NCBI GenBank assembly: GCA_011191975.1
Contig: DUFA01000107.1
Span: forward strand, 62,001 to 126,000
Reading direction: 5' to 3'
From: Dehalococcoidia bacterium
Lineage (GTDB): Bacteria > Chloroflexota > Dehalococcoidia > Dehalococcoidales > UBA2162
DNA length: 64,000 nucleotides
Shown: positions 29,391 to 39,411 of the stretch, piece by piece
Numbering within the stretch: position 1 is the first letter of the stretch
Layout: every line of letters starts with the position of its first letter
The notes under the pieces: model-generated
The model's database searches: none
What the model was told of the DNA's origin: nothing
What the model saw: the letters and a program-made list of their open reading frames with translations, nothing else
Program-made: the position numbers and the translations under genes

Positions 29391-30140
29391 CTATTTTCTA
29401 TGCATATAATAATATTCTATTGCCCTTGTTAAAAAAATCGGTAGATCATCGCTGTATTGCTGAAAGAACTTGATAAAATCTGGATGCTGGCTATATGCTC
29501 TGCCTAGCTCAACGATTTCTTCTTCCGAGTAGTGATGGAAGTTCTCAAGCCACTGTCTCCACTCAGCTATCTTCTCCTGAACGAACTTACCATCGTATCC
29601 TTCAGACATATTTTCCATAATAGCTTTAAAGATCTTTCCGCCTTCAGCTTGTAGTGTGATAAATTTCTCCTGACCTATATCGATAACCCTCTTCTCACTT
29701 TCGATGAGTGTCTTTGATCCCCATCGACGTCGTACTTCATCACGGTACTTCTCAATTCGTTCTTCGTTAAATCCCCCGTAAAATTCTTTGATCTTTATAT
29801 TTGTTTGTTTCCCCATCTTACTCATAGTTCTCTCCACAGTATTTATCAGTTCTTTAAGTCGTTCATCCTTTTTAATCAGCAGTTTCCTTTGCTGTTGCAG
29901 TGCTTCCAATGTGGTATAATCAGGCCTTGAGATAAACGATTTAATTTCATCAAGGCTGAAGCCCAATTCACGAAAAAACAGTATTTGCTGAAGTAGAATT
30001 ACCTCCTCCTCACTGTAATATCTGTATCCGTTTTCATGCCGGTATCGAGGTTTCAGCAGCCCTATTTCATCATAATAATGCAAGGTACGTACACTGATAC
30101 CCGCAAAATCAGCCAGAGTTTTTATCGTGAATGGCTCCAT
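29391..30140 (-). CDS. MerR family transcriptional regulator with TipAS-type C-terminal domain
   Basis: FTIKTLADFAGISVRTLHYYDEIGLLKPRYRHENGYRYYSEEEV. Confidence 0.92.
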   Translation of the reverse strand: MEPFTIKTLADFAGISVRTLHYYDEIGLLKPRYRHENGYRYYSEEEVILLQQILFFRELGFSLDEIKSFISRPDYTTLEALQQQRKLLIKKDERLKELINTVERTMSKMGKQTNIKIKEFYGGFNEERIEKYRDEVRRRWGSKTLIESEKRVIDIGQEKFITLQAEGGKIFKAIMENMSEGYDGKFVQEKIAEWRQWLENFHHYSEEEIVELGRAYSQHPDFIKFFQQYSDDLPIFLTRAIEYYYMHRK

Positions 30141-30708
30141 GATTTCTATTGTAAACTATTACGTTACGTTATAGTCAAGTGCCAAACCAGATAAGATAGA
30201 CAAATATAAACATTACTGCTTTGTATCTCTCAATACCGTATCTGTGACGTAGCCATAATATTCTGTAATATTAAAAATAAAGTCTCGTGAACCGGGACTG
30301 CATAGACGTTTGAATTCATTGATATCATGAGGAGAAAGCGCGGATTATACGTTTCTCCGTTTCATTTCAGACTAGGTTACCAGTGCCCCAGTAGTTATTT
30401 CATCAAGCGGGTTGAATACGCTGTCAGCATAGGTTTTCGCTGGTATTTCTGTTAATCCCGATCTACGTAATTAATCGAGGGTCCGTGCTAGCCGAAATCC
30501 ATGATTTATACCCCTGACAAACAAGGAGTGATCTCAGGTATGATCACGCTCAGTCATGTTTAGAGATCAGGTTATCCAGAAACGGCATATTCACACTCTT
30601 ACTCTGTACTCTGGAATATCTTACGTATATGGAGTAAAATTAACATAATTGTTTAAGTATAGTCTATATATTTCATGAAACACTAGGTAAAAAGAGGTAT
30701 CTCCAAAT

Positions 30709-31101
30709 ATGACTGACAAACCAAAAGAAAGTGGTATGGAAGAATTACGGCGACTCTCTCGCCAAACTGCTAATGCAGGCCAGAAGATGCGAGAAGAGGA
30801 GAAACAAAAAGCCGAGTATGAAAAGAACATGCAGGGAGTTGTCGCAGGTTTACGCGGAATAAGTTTTTCCGTCGCTCTTAACCAATTAAAATCAACAGCA
30901 GCACCCGGTATATACGAGAAAGTCGCAGCGATGCAGAACCAACCTGATTCGAAAGAACTTCGCCGACTGATATCAGATATCGCCAGAAACCTTGAAAGAG
31001 AAACCTCGAAGGCTTCAAGGAAAAATCCAGAATTTGAATCAATCGGAAATTCGTCTAAGACGCTGGCAATCTTGATCAGTCTTCTTTTTTCATTGCAATA
31101 A
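30709..31101 (+). CDS. hypothetical protein
   Basis: 130 aa ORF, no recognised motif. Confidence 0.5.
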   Translation: MTDKPKESGMEELRRLSRQTANAGQKMREEEKQKAEYEKNMQGVVAGLRGISFSVALNQLKSTAAPGIYEKVAAMQNQPDSKELRRLISDIARNLERETSKASRKNPEFESIGNSSKTLAILISLLFSLQ

Positions 31102-31123
31102 CAGATCCAACTTATAAAAGAGC

Positions 31124-31870
31124 TTATCCGTTCTCATATTCCTGTCTTATTCCAGTCATTACCTTCACAGAGTATTCACTCCGTTCTTCATTACTCATCC
31201 TGGTAATCGGCAACACCCATTCCATCTCCTGAAGATTTTCCAGCAGCATTGGGATTAAGTCGAATGGTACTGAAATCAGAAGTAATCCTTCAGGAAACAG
31301 TTTCTGGTTTTTCATGCCATAGCCTATTCCGGTAACCACGTAGTTCATTTCACCCGTCAAATACGGATATGAAAAAATCCAGCCACACACTAGTACAGGA
31401 GTACATTTTGAGGTAATAGGTTTTCCAGTTGAATAACTCAAAGCCCTTAGTATAATTTCTGCTTGAGAAGGAGTGGCCGTGAAAATAAGTAAATCCGGAG
31501 AGAAGGACAATTTATCGAGAGAAGAAAACGCTACATACCTGACAGTATCTTTTGGAATACGCTGTATATACCCGTATATTCTCGCGTTTGCTCGTGCTTC
31601 CTGATATATTCTCTCTTTCGCGCCTATCTGACCGCTTTCGATCACCGGATCAGGATCTTCTAATCCCAAAATCAGTGTATCAACACACGCGAAATTTTCT
31701 CTGCCTGCACAAAACGGTGATCCCTCCTGAGCTTCCTTAAACATTCTGCATATTGGAGCACTCGATCTGTACGGTTGTATTCCCTCTGGTTTGTTAAGAA
31801 GGAATTTTACAGCCACAGGTGAATATTCGAAATTAAATTTTCCCAGAATAGAATAATTCCTTAAAGTCAT
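31124..31870 (-). CDS. DUF169 family protein
   Basis: FEYSPVAVKFLLNKPEGI...CRMFKEAQEGSPFCAGRENFACVD. Confidence 0.8.
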   Translation of the reverse strand: MTLRNYSILGKFNFEYSPVAVKFLLNKPEGIQPYRSSAPICRMFKEAQEGSPFCAGRENFACVDTLILGLEDPDPVIESGQIGAKERIYQEARANARIYGYIQRIPKDTVRYVAFSSLDKLSFSPDLLIFTATPSQAEIILRALSYSTGKPITSKCTPVLVCGWIFSYPYLTGEMNYVVTGIGYGMKNQKLFPEGLLLISVPFDLIPMLLENLQEMEWVLPITRMSNEERSEYSVKVMTGIRQEYENG

Positions 31871-31931
31871 GGTAAATTTACCTCCATCCTAGACTGAATA
31901 GAAGACAGTTGTCATGTATTCATGACACGAA

Positions 31932-32213
31932 TCATTGCATTTTGCGAAGTTTATCAGCTTCTTTCTCAATTGCTTCTCTGTCGGATCTTCGCTGCCAAAC
32001 AAAAACGTCCAGAATATGAAAAAACAAACCTATACCCCATCCTCCAAGAGGAAAAACAAACCAGGGAAAACCACCACTGGTAACAGCCCAAATAACCACT
32101 AGAAATGCATTTACTAGCACATAGATAGCAATATGCGAATACAAGTCTTTTTTCGCTTTTACGCGTTTTCTTGCTTCTTCGTATATTTCTTCTTCCGTCA
32201 TCTTAATAGCCAT
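31932..32213 (-). CDS. 2TM-domain protein
   Basis: EEARKRVKAKKDLYSHIAIYVLVNAFLVVIW...WFVFPLGGWGIGLFFH. Confidence 0.85.
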   Translation of the reverse strand: MAIKMTEEEIYEEARKRVKAKKDLYSHIAIYVLVNAFLVVIWAVTSGGFPWFVFPLGGWGIGLFFHILDVFVWQRRSDREAIEKEADKLRKMQ

Positions 32214-32339
32214 TTCTGCACCTCCCATTGTTACTATGCAGTTTTGTTTCTTGTAGTGATGGCAAAGTGGTATTAACGAGTAGTATTAATGTTGCCGCTA
32301 TTGTACCTCATCGGTGTAAAAAAATACTACAATAAAAAC

Positions 32340-32362
32340 AGGCCAGTATTTGATACTGGCCT
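32340..32362 (-). terminator. intrinsic terminator of the minus-strand tRNA-like gene
   Basis: AGGCCAGTAT-CAA-ATACTGGCCT (10 bp perfect) followed on the minus strand by GTTTTTATT. Confidence 0.75.
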
Positions 32363-32370
32363 GGGTTATG

Positions 32371-32444
32371 TACCTCGATGGGGTTCGAACCCACAACCTC
32401 CTCCCTGTTTCGGAGACGCTCTTCCAGTTTGAGCTACAAGGGTA
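32371..32444 (-). tRNA. tRNA or tRNA-like RNA, isotype not assignable
   Basis: Minus strand TACCCTTGTAGCTCAAACTGGAAGAGCGTCTCCGAAACAGGGAGGAGGTTGTGGGTTCGAACCCCATCGAGGTA: good D- and T-arms; anticodon loop GAAACAG lacks U33; acceptor has an extra C; no CCA. Confidence 0.55.
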
Positions 32445-32524
32445 TCAGGTTTGTAATCTTGATACAACAGGATTATACCACACAATATGTTAAGAAACAA
32501 ATAACGTTCAAATCAGAGAATTAT

Positions 32525-32854
32525 CTAAAGCATAACGTGTTCCTCGACTATCCAGACTTTCGCGTCTGTCATATCAGCAAACTTTTCCCCATCTTCCATG
32601 AGCGGCCTGCCTTTCTCAGAATAGAGATACTCCATTGATTTCAGATAGGCATCGATATCGTCATACCACATTTCAACAACACCGTCACCATCATATTCCA
32701 ATCCGGGAACATCGACCAGGTGATTTTGAACATATCTACGGAGACCAGGTATCGATTTTGCCACCAATGGTCCGTGGGTGTGTTCCCAGTATTTATTGAA
32801 TTCTTCTCTACTCATCCCTGCCTTCCTGCGAGCCACAACTATCGACTTAACCAT
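32525..32854 (-). CDS. EthD-domain protein
   Basis: VKSIVVARRKAGMSREEFNKYWEHTHGPLVAKSIPGLRRYVQNH. Confidence 0.85.
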   Translation of the reverse strand: MVKSIVVARRKAGMSREEFNKYWEHTHGPLVAKSIPGLRRYVQNHLVDVPGLEYDGDGVVEMWYDDIDAYLKSMEYLYSEKGRPLMEDGEKFADMTDAKVWIVEEHVML

Positions 32855-33011
32855 ACGTCTATCACTCCTTAACTTCAACAGTCTTGGATTCCAAATTATA
32901 CCGAATAAACATTATACCGAATATACAGGACGCTTTTCACCCATTTCCAAACACAGAATAATCTTAACAAATTGATGAAGTATGTTACTTTTTCAGGTAT
33001 AAAAATAATGC

Positions 33012-33041
33012 TTGACAACCGGAAAATCGGTATGTTATAAG
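33012..33041 (+). promoter_or_regulatory. sigma70-type promoter, first of a duplicated pair
   Basis: TTGACA-N18-TATAAG. Confidence 0.6.
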
Positions 33042-33100
33042 TTTCTATTAAACTTAGAAAGTCAATAAAATATCACCAGAAAAATAAAATAAGTAATTTA

Positions 33101-33130
33101 TTGACAAACGGTAAATTGCTATGATATAAG
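33101..33130 (+). promoter_or_regulatory. sigma70-type promoter, second of a duplicated pair
   Basis: TTGACA-N18-TATAAG; spacer resembles that of the 33012 copy (ACGGTAAATTGCTATG vs CCGGAAAATCGGTATG). Confidence 0.6.
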
Positions 33131-33231
33131 TCATAAACAACGTGGTTAAGGGTTATGGGATTTATATAATAGCAGCATCCTAAAATACTTTGCAGTGCTA
33201 AATATATACTGCCGTCAATGAAAGGGACAAA

Positions 33232-34230
33232 ATGCGCGCTTACGTAATCAGAAGGCTCTTCTTGATTATACCAACACTCTTTCTTATCACTATTCTGGTA
33301 TTTCTTTTAGTTCGTTTCGTTCCCGGTGATGTTATCGATATGATGCTTGCCCAGATGTCCGAGCAATCGGGTATGGGGGCTGAGTTAACAGCGGAATATC
33401 TCCGGCAAGCGATGGGACTTGACCAGCCCCTATTGAAGCAATATGCAATATGGATGGGATTTATACCAAATCCCCTTCAGGAAGATAAGTTCCTGGGTGT
33501 TGTCCAGGGATTTCTTGGAGAATCATTGTGGAAGAACAAACCGGTCCTTACAGAACTCCTTGAAAGGTTACCAATTTCAATTGAACTCGGTCTGATAGCC
33601 ATGATAACAGGCTGGGCTCTCGCGATGCCGATAGGTATATACTCAGCACTCAGGCAGGATACAGCTTGGGACTATCTAGGTCGTAGTTTTGCTATCGTAA
33701 TGCTCTCTGTCCCCGGTTTCTGGCTGGCGACGATGGTTATTGTCTATCCTTCGATAATTTGGGGGTGGACACCATCCCTCGAATATATACCATTTCTGGA
33801 AAATCCGGGAGGGAACCTGTTACAGTTCCTGCTCCCGGGATTTCTCATGGGCACTCAAATGTCCGGCGGTCTTATGAGGATGGTCAGGACCATGGTGCTG
33901 GAAGTTATGAGACAGGACTATATCAGGACAGCATGGTCAAAAGGTCTGAACGAGAGAACCGTTATCATCAGGCACGCCCTCAAGAATGCGTTAATGCCGG
34001 TTGTTACTATCGCTGGTATGATGCTTCCGAGTTTAATTGCCGGTTCTGTCATCATGGAGCAGATATTCTGTCTGCCGGGTGTAGGGCGACTTACCTTCGA
34101 AGCACTCACGCAGCGTGATTATCCAATCATATCCGGCATTAACCTAGTTATGGCCACGACGGTACTACTTTGTAATCTACTGACTGATATTACTTACGCC
34201 TGGATGGACCCCAGGGTACAGTATCGATAG
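33232..34230 (+). CDS. oligopeptide/dipeptide ABC transporter permease (OppB/DppB type)
   Basis: MRAYVIRRLFLIIPTLFLITILVFLLVRFVPGD; EAA loop; LPGVGRLTFEALTQRDYPII. Confidence 0.92.
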   Translation: MRAYVIRRLFLIIPTLFLITILVFLLVRFVPGDVIDMMLAQMSEQSGMGAELTAEYLRQAMGLDQPLLKQYAIWMGFIPNPLQEDKFLGVVQGFLGESLWKNKPVLTELLERLPISIELGLIAMITGWALAMPIGIYSALRQDTAWDYLGRSFAIVMLSVPGFWLATMVIVYPSIIWGWTPSLEYIPFLENPGGNLLQFLLPGFLMGTQMSGGLMRMVRTMVLEVMRQDYIRTAWSKGLNERTVIIRHALKNALMPVVTIAGMMLPSLIAGSVIMEQIFCLPGVGRLTFEALTQRDYPIISGINLVMATTVLLCNLLTDITYAWMDPRVQYR

Positions 34231-34243
34231 GAGTATATAAATA

Positions 34244-35245
34244 ATGGCAGCTACGGCCCAGGGCATACAATCGGCGGACGTACGCAAACGGCGTAATGCA
34301 ATAGTGGATTTCTTTATAAGGCTGATTAAGGAAAAACCACTTGGTCTGGTAGGTCTTATTATCGTTATTACGCTGCTCCTGGCAGGTATCTTTTCGGAGT
34401 GGCTGGCACCTTACGGATATAATGAAATCATCCTCTCAGACCGTCTTGACGGACCTACGATTAATCACCTACTTGGATGTGACAACCTTGGAAGAGATCT
34501 GTTAAGCCGAATTATTTTTGGAGCTAGGATCTCTATGATAGTCGCGCTTGCAGGTTCGGCTATCAGTTCTACCGTAAGTTTCCTGGTTGGAGCCATTTCC
34601 GGGTTTCTCGGCGGCAAGTATGATATGACCGTCCAGAGGTTTGTCGATGCCTGGATGTGTTTCCCCCCGCTGGTACTCTACCTTATTGTCATGTCGATTC
34701 TCGGCCCTGGTCTTATGCAGGTTATTATAGTTCTCGGCGTATCGATGGGGCTTGGCGGCGGTTCGAGAGTATCAAGAAGTGCCGTTATACGCATTAAAGA
34801 AGACGTGTATTTCGAAGCGGCCAGAGCAATCGGCGTGCCGACATGGACCATTCTGATGCGTCACGTATTACCGAATATTCTACCAATTATGATAATCGGT
34901 TTTTCTACCGGTCTTGGTGGATTCATACTTGCCGAAGCATCGCTCAGCTTCCTTGGCTTCGGTATCCCACCTCCCGTCCCGAGCTGGGGAGGAATGCTCA
35001 GCGGCACCGGACGCCAATATATGCTCCAAGCTCCCTGGATGGCTCTATGGCCAGGGGTGGCATTGGCAGTCGTTGTCTACGGTGTGAACATGCTGGGTGA
35101 CGCTGTGAGAGACTTATTCGATCCAAGGTTGAGAGGTGGTCTGGGACGATTCGGTGGACTGGCCGGAAATCAGGAGAAACTTGAGAAACTGGTAGAAAAG
35201 AAGAAAGCCGAAGCTGAAAAGCAACGTGCATCATTAAGAAGCTAA
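34244..35245 (+). CDS. oligopeptide/dipeptide ABC transporter permease (OppC/DppC type)
   Basis: HLLGCDNLGRDLLSRIIFGARISM; AEASLSFLGFGIPPPVPSWGGML. Confidence 0.92.
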   Translation: MAATAQGIQSADVRKRRNAIVDFFIRLIKEKPLGLVGLIIVITLLLAGIFSEWLAPYGYNEIILSDRLDGPTINHLLGCDNLGRDLLSRIIFGARISMIVALAGSAISSTVSFLVGAISGFLGGKYDMTVQRFVDAWMCFPPLVLYLIVMSILGPGLMQVIIVLGVSMGLGGGSRVSRSAVIRIKEDVYFEAARAIGVPTWTILMRHVLPNILPIMIIGFSTGLGGFILAEASLSFLGFGIPPPVPSWGGMLSGTGRQYMLQAPWMALWPGVALAVVVYGVNMLGDAVRDLFDPRLRGGLGRFGGLAGNQEKLEKLVEKKKAEAEKQRASLRS

Positions 35246-35291
35246 ACTCATTTGAGTATTAGTTAATGTTAAAGAAACGAGGTGATTTGAG

Positions 35292-36296
35292 ATCGCAGAG
35301 AAAGTAATCGAAATCGAAAACCTCAAGACTTACTTCTACACGGAAGAGGGAGAGGTCAGAGCGGTTGACGGCGTTAGTTACTACGTAAACAAAGGCGAAT
35401 CACTAGGACTGGTAGGTGAAAGCGCCTGCGGAAAAAGTGTAAGCGCAATGTCCATCCTCCAGCTTATTCCCTATCCTCCTGGAATAATAGTCGGTGGAAA
35501 GGTATTGTTCAAAGGTAAAGACCTGCTCAGAGCCACGGATGAAGAGCTTCGAAAGGTCAGGGGTGCTCAAATCGCAATGATATTCCAGGAACCTACTACC
35601 TCGTTAAACCCCGTACTTTCCGTTAGACTTCAATTGGCTGAATCGCTTGAACTGCACCGCGGGATAAGCAGGCATGAAGGATACGAAGAGGCTGTTAAAC
35701 TCATTAAACTCGTGGGTATTCCGGATGCAGAAAGGCGAGCTGAAGATTATCCATACCAGTTCAGCGGTGGCATGCAGCAGCGTATTATGATGGCTATGGC
35801 TCTCGCATGCAATCCTGACCTGATCATAGCAGATGAGCCGACAACATCACTTGACGTTACGGTTCAAGCCCAACTCCTTGAGTTAATCGATAACTTACGA
35901 AGCCAATATGGCACCGCAGTGATTTTGATCACACATAATCTTGGTGTCGTAGCTCGGTATGTTGACCGGGTCAATGTTATGTACGCAGGCAGGCTTGTTG
36001 AGTCAGGACCAACAGACGAGATTTACGGTGCATCCAGGCACCCTTATACCATGGGTTTAATCAGGTCAGTTCCAAGACTTGATCTACCCCGAGACCGAAA
36101 ATTATACGTAATCGATGGTTTACCACCTCACCTGGCCCATCTTCCTGAAGGCTGTGCATTCTCTCCTAGATGTAAATATGCTCTCGATAGATGTCATACT
36201 GAAAGACCTGAACTTGAAGAAGTAGGAGAAAATCATTTATCCGCCTGTTTTAGAAGAAATGAGGTCGAGTTATTTAAGAGGGAAGAAGAAGACTAA
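35292..36296 (+). CDS. oligopeptide ABC transporter ATP-binding protein (OppD type); apparent non-canonical ATC start
   Basis: [30 protein letters not shown]...GESACGKS Walker [18 protein letters not shown]; in-frame stop at 35283-35285 and no ATG/GTG/TTG before 35448. Confidence 0.88.
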   Translation: MAEKVIEIENLKTYFYTEEGEVRAVDGVSYYVNKGESLGLVGESACGKSVSAMSILQLIPYPPGIIVGGKVLFKGKDLLRATDEELRKVRGAQIAMIFQEPTTSLNPVLSVRLQLAESLELHRGISRHEGYEEAVKLIKLVGIPDAERRAEDYPYQFSGGMQQRIMMAMALACNPDLIIADEPTTSLDVTVQAQLLELIDNLRSQYGTAVILITHNLGVVARYVDRVNVMYAGRLVESGPTDEIYGASRHPYTMGLIRSVPRLDLPRDRKLYVIDGLPPHLAHLPEGCAFSPRCKYALDRCHTERPELEEVGENHLSACFRRNEVELFKREEED

Positions 36297-37279
36297 TGGC
36301 AACAAATACTGAGAATTTAGTTGAAATCGAAAATCTGTATATGTATTTCCCGGTACTCGCCGGTGTCATGAGAAGAAAGGTAGGCGACGTAAAGGCAATC
36401 GACGGGGTAAGTTTTACTATTAGAAAAGGAGAAACACTCGGGCTGGTAGGAGAAAGTGGATGCGGCAAGACTACCACCGGACGCTGTATATTACAGTTAT
36501 ACAAGATTACTGGCGGTAAAATCACTTTCAGTGGCAAAGATCTCACGAAAATGAAGGGTAATACGCTGCGCCGAGCTCGAAGGGATATGCAGTTGATATT
36601 CCAAGACCCCTATGCTTCACTCGATCCTCGTATGAATGCCGGTAGTCTTATAGGCGAACCAATGCTCGTTCATAATCTGGTAAAAAAAGGGAAAGAGTAT
36701 ACCGAGCAGGTCGCCGAATTGTTAAGACTCGTTCAGCTTGAACCCTACATGGCAGACCGGTATCCCCATGAGTTCAGCGGAGGTCAAAGGCAGCGTGTCG
36801 GGATCGCACGAGCTCTGGCAACAAGACCTGAGCTTATAATATGTGACGAACCCGTATCTGCTTTGGATGTATCGATTCAGACGCAGATTATAACATTGTT
36901 AATCAGGCTACGTGAAGAAATGAACCTGACATACCTTTTTATAGCTCACGATCTTTCCGTAGTCCGTCATATTAGTGACCGGGTGGCGGTCATGTACTTG
37001 GGGAAGATTGTGGAAATCACCAATAGTGACGAGCTTTATGACAACCCACTCCATCCTTACACTCAAGCTCTGCTATCAGCTGTGCCTATACCGGATCCTG
37101 CAGTTGACCGTCAGCGAAAGCGTGTTTTATTAACGGGTGATGTACCCAGACCCGTAAATCCCCCTCCCGGTTGTAATTTCCATCCCAGATGCCATATGGC
37201 ATTAGACGTATGTAGAGAACAGACTCCTGAATTCCGGGATATAGGAAACGATCACTGGGTTGCTTGTCACCGGGTATAG
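36296..37279 (+). CDS. oligopeptide ABC transporter ATP-binding protein (OppF type)
   Basis: [43 protein letters not shown]. Confidence 0.92.
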   Translation: MATNTENLVEIENLYMYFPVLAGVMRRKVGDVKAIDGVSFTIRKGETLGLVGESGCGKTTTGRCILQLYKITGGKITFSGKDLTKMKGNTLRRARRDMQLIFQDPYASLDPRMNAGSLIGEPMLVHNLVKKGKEYTEQVAELLRLVQLEPYMADRYPHEFSGGQRQRVGIARALATRPELIICDEPVSALDVSIQTQIITLLIRLREEMNLTYLFIAHDLSVVRHISDRVAVMYLGKIVEITNSDELYDNPLHPYTQALLSAVPIPDPAVDRQRKRVLLTGDVPRPVNPPPGCNFHPRCHMALDVCREQTPEFRDIGNDHWVACHRV

Positions 37280-37404
37280 ACTGTTAGAATCTGATAAAGC
37301 GGTGTAATCTGGCTGGATGGAGAAAGCAGCAGCTTTTTACCATCATTTTTTATGTCTCTACCTGCCGCCACAACAATCCGGTATTGCTTTAATTTAAGGT
37401 AATT

Positions 37405-38442
37405 ATGTCTAAAGCAAAGCGAAGAAGAATCGAAAGAGAAACTCAAAGACGGGTAGCAGAAGCCCAGGCAGTAGAGAACGTCTGGAGCAGCAGACGCATT
37501 ATCATCACTGTTTCTATTATCTTCGTTTTAATCATCGCTGTTATTATTGGAGTCAACCATTATTTCAGTGAAGACCAGAAATACCTTCGAATAGACGTAA
37601 TATCGGTAGATGGTGAACTTGTTAGCATGGATTATTTTGTCAGGAGATGCTTTGCTTCCGGATCAGATCCAATGGGTGCTTTGACAAACATTACCAAGGA
37701 AATGGTACTTAAGAAAGAAGCAGAAGCAGTAGGCATAGAGATAAGCCCGGAAGCGGTTGAAAATAAACTGATTGAGATGGCCAGCGGTGAAGATGACCCG
37801 ATAACCCAAAGCGAGTTTAAAGAATGGTTCAGGCAACGTCTTAACGACACTAAATTATCAGATGTTGAATATCGCGACATAGTGGCTACCCAGCTCATCG
37901 GAGAGTTTTTCTATGAGATAATCGCCGATGCTACTCCTAACACCGCCGAACAGGTACGTCTTCATGTAATTCTCACTGATACAGAAGAGCAAGCTGAAGA
38001 AACGAGGGCACGATTAGTGGCAGGTGAGAGTTTTGCTGACCTGGCACGAGAGATATCTCTTGACGCAACTTCGAGAGAAAACGGGGGTGACATTGGATGG
38101 GTACCAAGAGATGTACTATACGATTCGCGGTATGATGATGTAATATTTGAGCTTGATATCGGTGTAATCAGTGAACCATTAGCTTATTATGACATTTCGG
38201 TACCTGATCCAAGCTCACCTTCATACATTAATTATTATCTAATGATGGTATCAGAAAAAACAGATTCACGTGAAATAGATGAGAAGTATATGGATACTGT
38301 CCATGATATAGCCTTTGATCAATGGATCTCACAAATGTATTCCGAACATGAAATTAAATATCATGGTATAAAAAACGGATTTGATTCAGAGACCTATGCA
38401 TGGATAAACTGGCAATTGCAGAAACTTATTGGTGACAAATAG
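37405..38442 (+). CDS. membrane-anchored peptidylprolyl isomerase (SurA/PrsA, parvulin type)
   Basis: N-terminal TM; RLHVILTDTEEQAEETRARLVAGESFADLAREISLDATSRENGGDIGWVPRDVL. Confidence 0.85.
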   Translation: MSKAKRRRIERETQRRVAEAQAVENVWSSRRIIITVSIIFVLIIAVIIGVNHYFSEDQKYLRIDVISVDGELVSMDYFVRRCFASGSDPMGALTNITKEMVLKKEAEAVGIEISPEAVENKLIEMASGEDDPITQSEFKEWFRQRLNDTKLSDVEYRDIVATQLIGEFFYEIIADATPNTAEQVRLHVILTDTEEQAEETRARLVAGESFADLAREISLDATSRENGGDIGWVPRDVLYDSRYDDVIFELDIGVISEPLAYYDISVPDPSSPSYINYYLMMVSEKTDSREIDEKYMDTVHDIAFDQWISQMYSEHEIKYHGIKNGFDSETYAWINWQLQKLIGDK

Positions 38443-38472
38443 GTTAAAATAACGATAAAATCAGACAGTACA

Positions 38473-39411
38473 ATGATTAGAGTAAGAAATCTTACAAAAT
38501 ATTATAATAAACGGCTAGCACTCGATAACATCAGTTTCAACGTTGAAAAGGGAGAAATTGTCGGTTTCCTGGGTCCCAATGCCGCCGGTAAAACCACCAC
38601 GATGCGAATACTGACCGGATTTCTTGCCCCTACCCGTGGGGAGGCATGGATTGCCGGTAAAAGTGTGTTGACCGATTCTCTTGAAGCACGACAGCATATA
38701 GGGTACTTTGCCGAATCAGTTCCCCTGTACACCGATATGACTGTCCGTTCCTACCTGGAATTTTGGGCTAAGCTCAGAGGACTCGATAAAGAAAGGATTA
38801 AAAAGAGAGTAAATGATGTAGTCGAAACCTGTCACCTGGAAGAATACAGGGATGTATATATCGGCAAGCTTTCGAAAGGATTCAGACAGCGTGTGGGAGT
38901 AGGTCAAGCAATTATTCACGAACCCGATGTACTTATTTTAGATGAACCTACTGTAGGTATCGATCCCATACAGGTAGCAATGACACGGCAGTTGATCAAA
39001 GAACTCGGCAAAACCAGCACAATACTTCTTTCAACCCATATACTTCCAGAAGTAAGTATGACCTGTGACAGGGTCATCATTATCCATGAAGGGAAAATCA
39101 TAGCCGAAGACAAGATCGAAAACCTCTCATCAATGGTAGGAACGTCAAAGCGGATACGTCTTGAAGTACAGGGACCAGCAGACGATGTAACAAAGAGTTT
39201 ACGACAGATCAGGGGTATCACCAGTGTAAAAATGATCGACGAACGCCATCACATCGCGGAATACCCGGTAAACCAGGACTTGAGAAGCAAGATAACGGAA
39301 ACGATTATAAAAGGCGGCTGGACACTGCTTTCGATGGAATCCCTCGAAATGAGTCTCGAAGATGTATTCCTGAAACTAACTACGGAAGAAGAAGAGGAAG
39401 AAGAACGGTGA
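38473..39411 (+). CDS. ABC transporter ATP-binding protein (GldA-like)
   Basis: GFLGPNAAGKTTTMRILTGFL, LSKGFRQRVGVGQAIIHEPDVLILDEPTVGIDPIQ. Confidence 0.9.
   Translation: MIRVRNLTKYYNKRLALDNISFNVEKGEIVGFLGPNAAGKTTTMRILTGFLAPTRGEAWIAGKSVLTDSLEARQHIGYFAESVPLYTDMTVRSYLEFWAKLRGLDKERIKKRVNDVVETCHLEEYRDVYIGKLSKGFRQRVGVGQAIIHEPDVLILDEPTVGIDPIQVAMTRQLIKELGKTSTILLSTHILPEVSMTCDRVIIIHEGKIIAEDKIENLSSMVGTSKRIRLEVQGPADDVTKSLRQIRGITSVKMIDERHHIAEYPVNQDLRSKITETIIKGGWTLLSMESLEMSLEDVFLKLTTEEEEEEER

Noticed and set aside
32378-32638. Plus-strand ORF MGFEPTTSSLFRRRSSS...
   Set aside because: Typical spurious ORF across a tRNA gene on the opposite strand.
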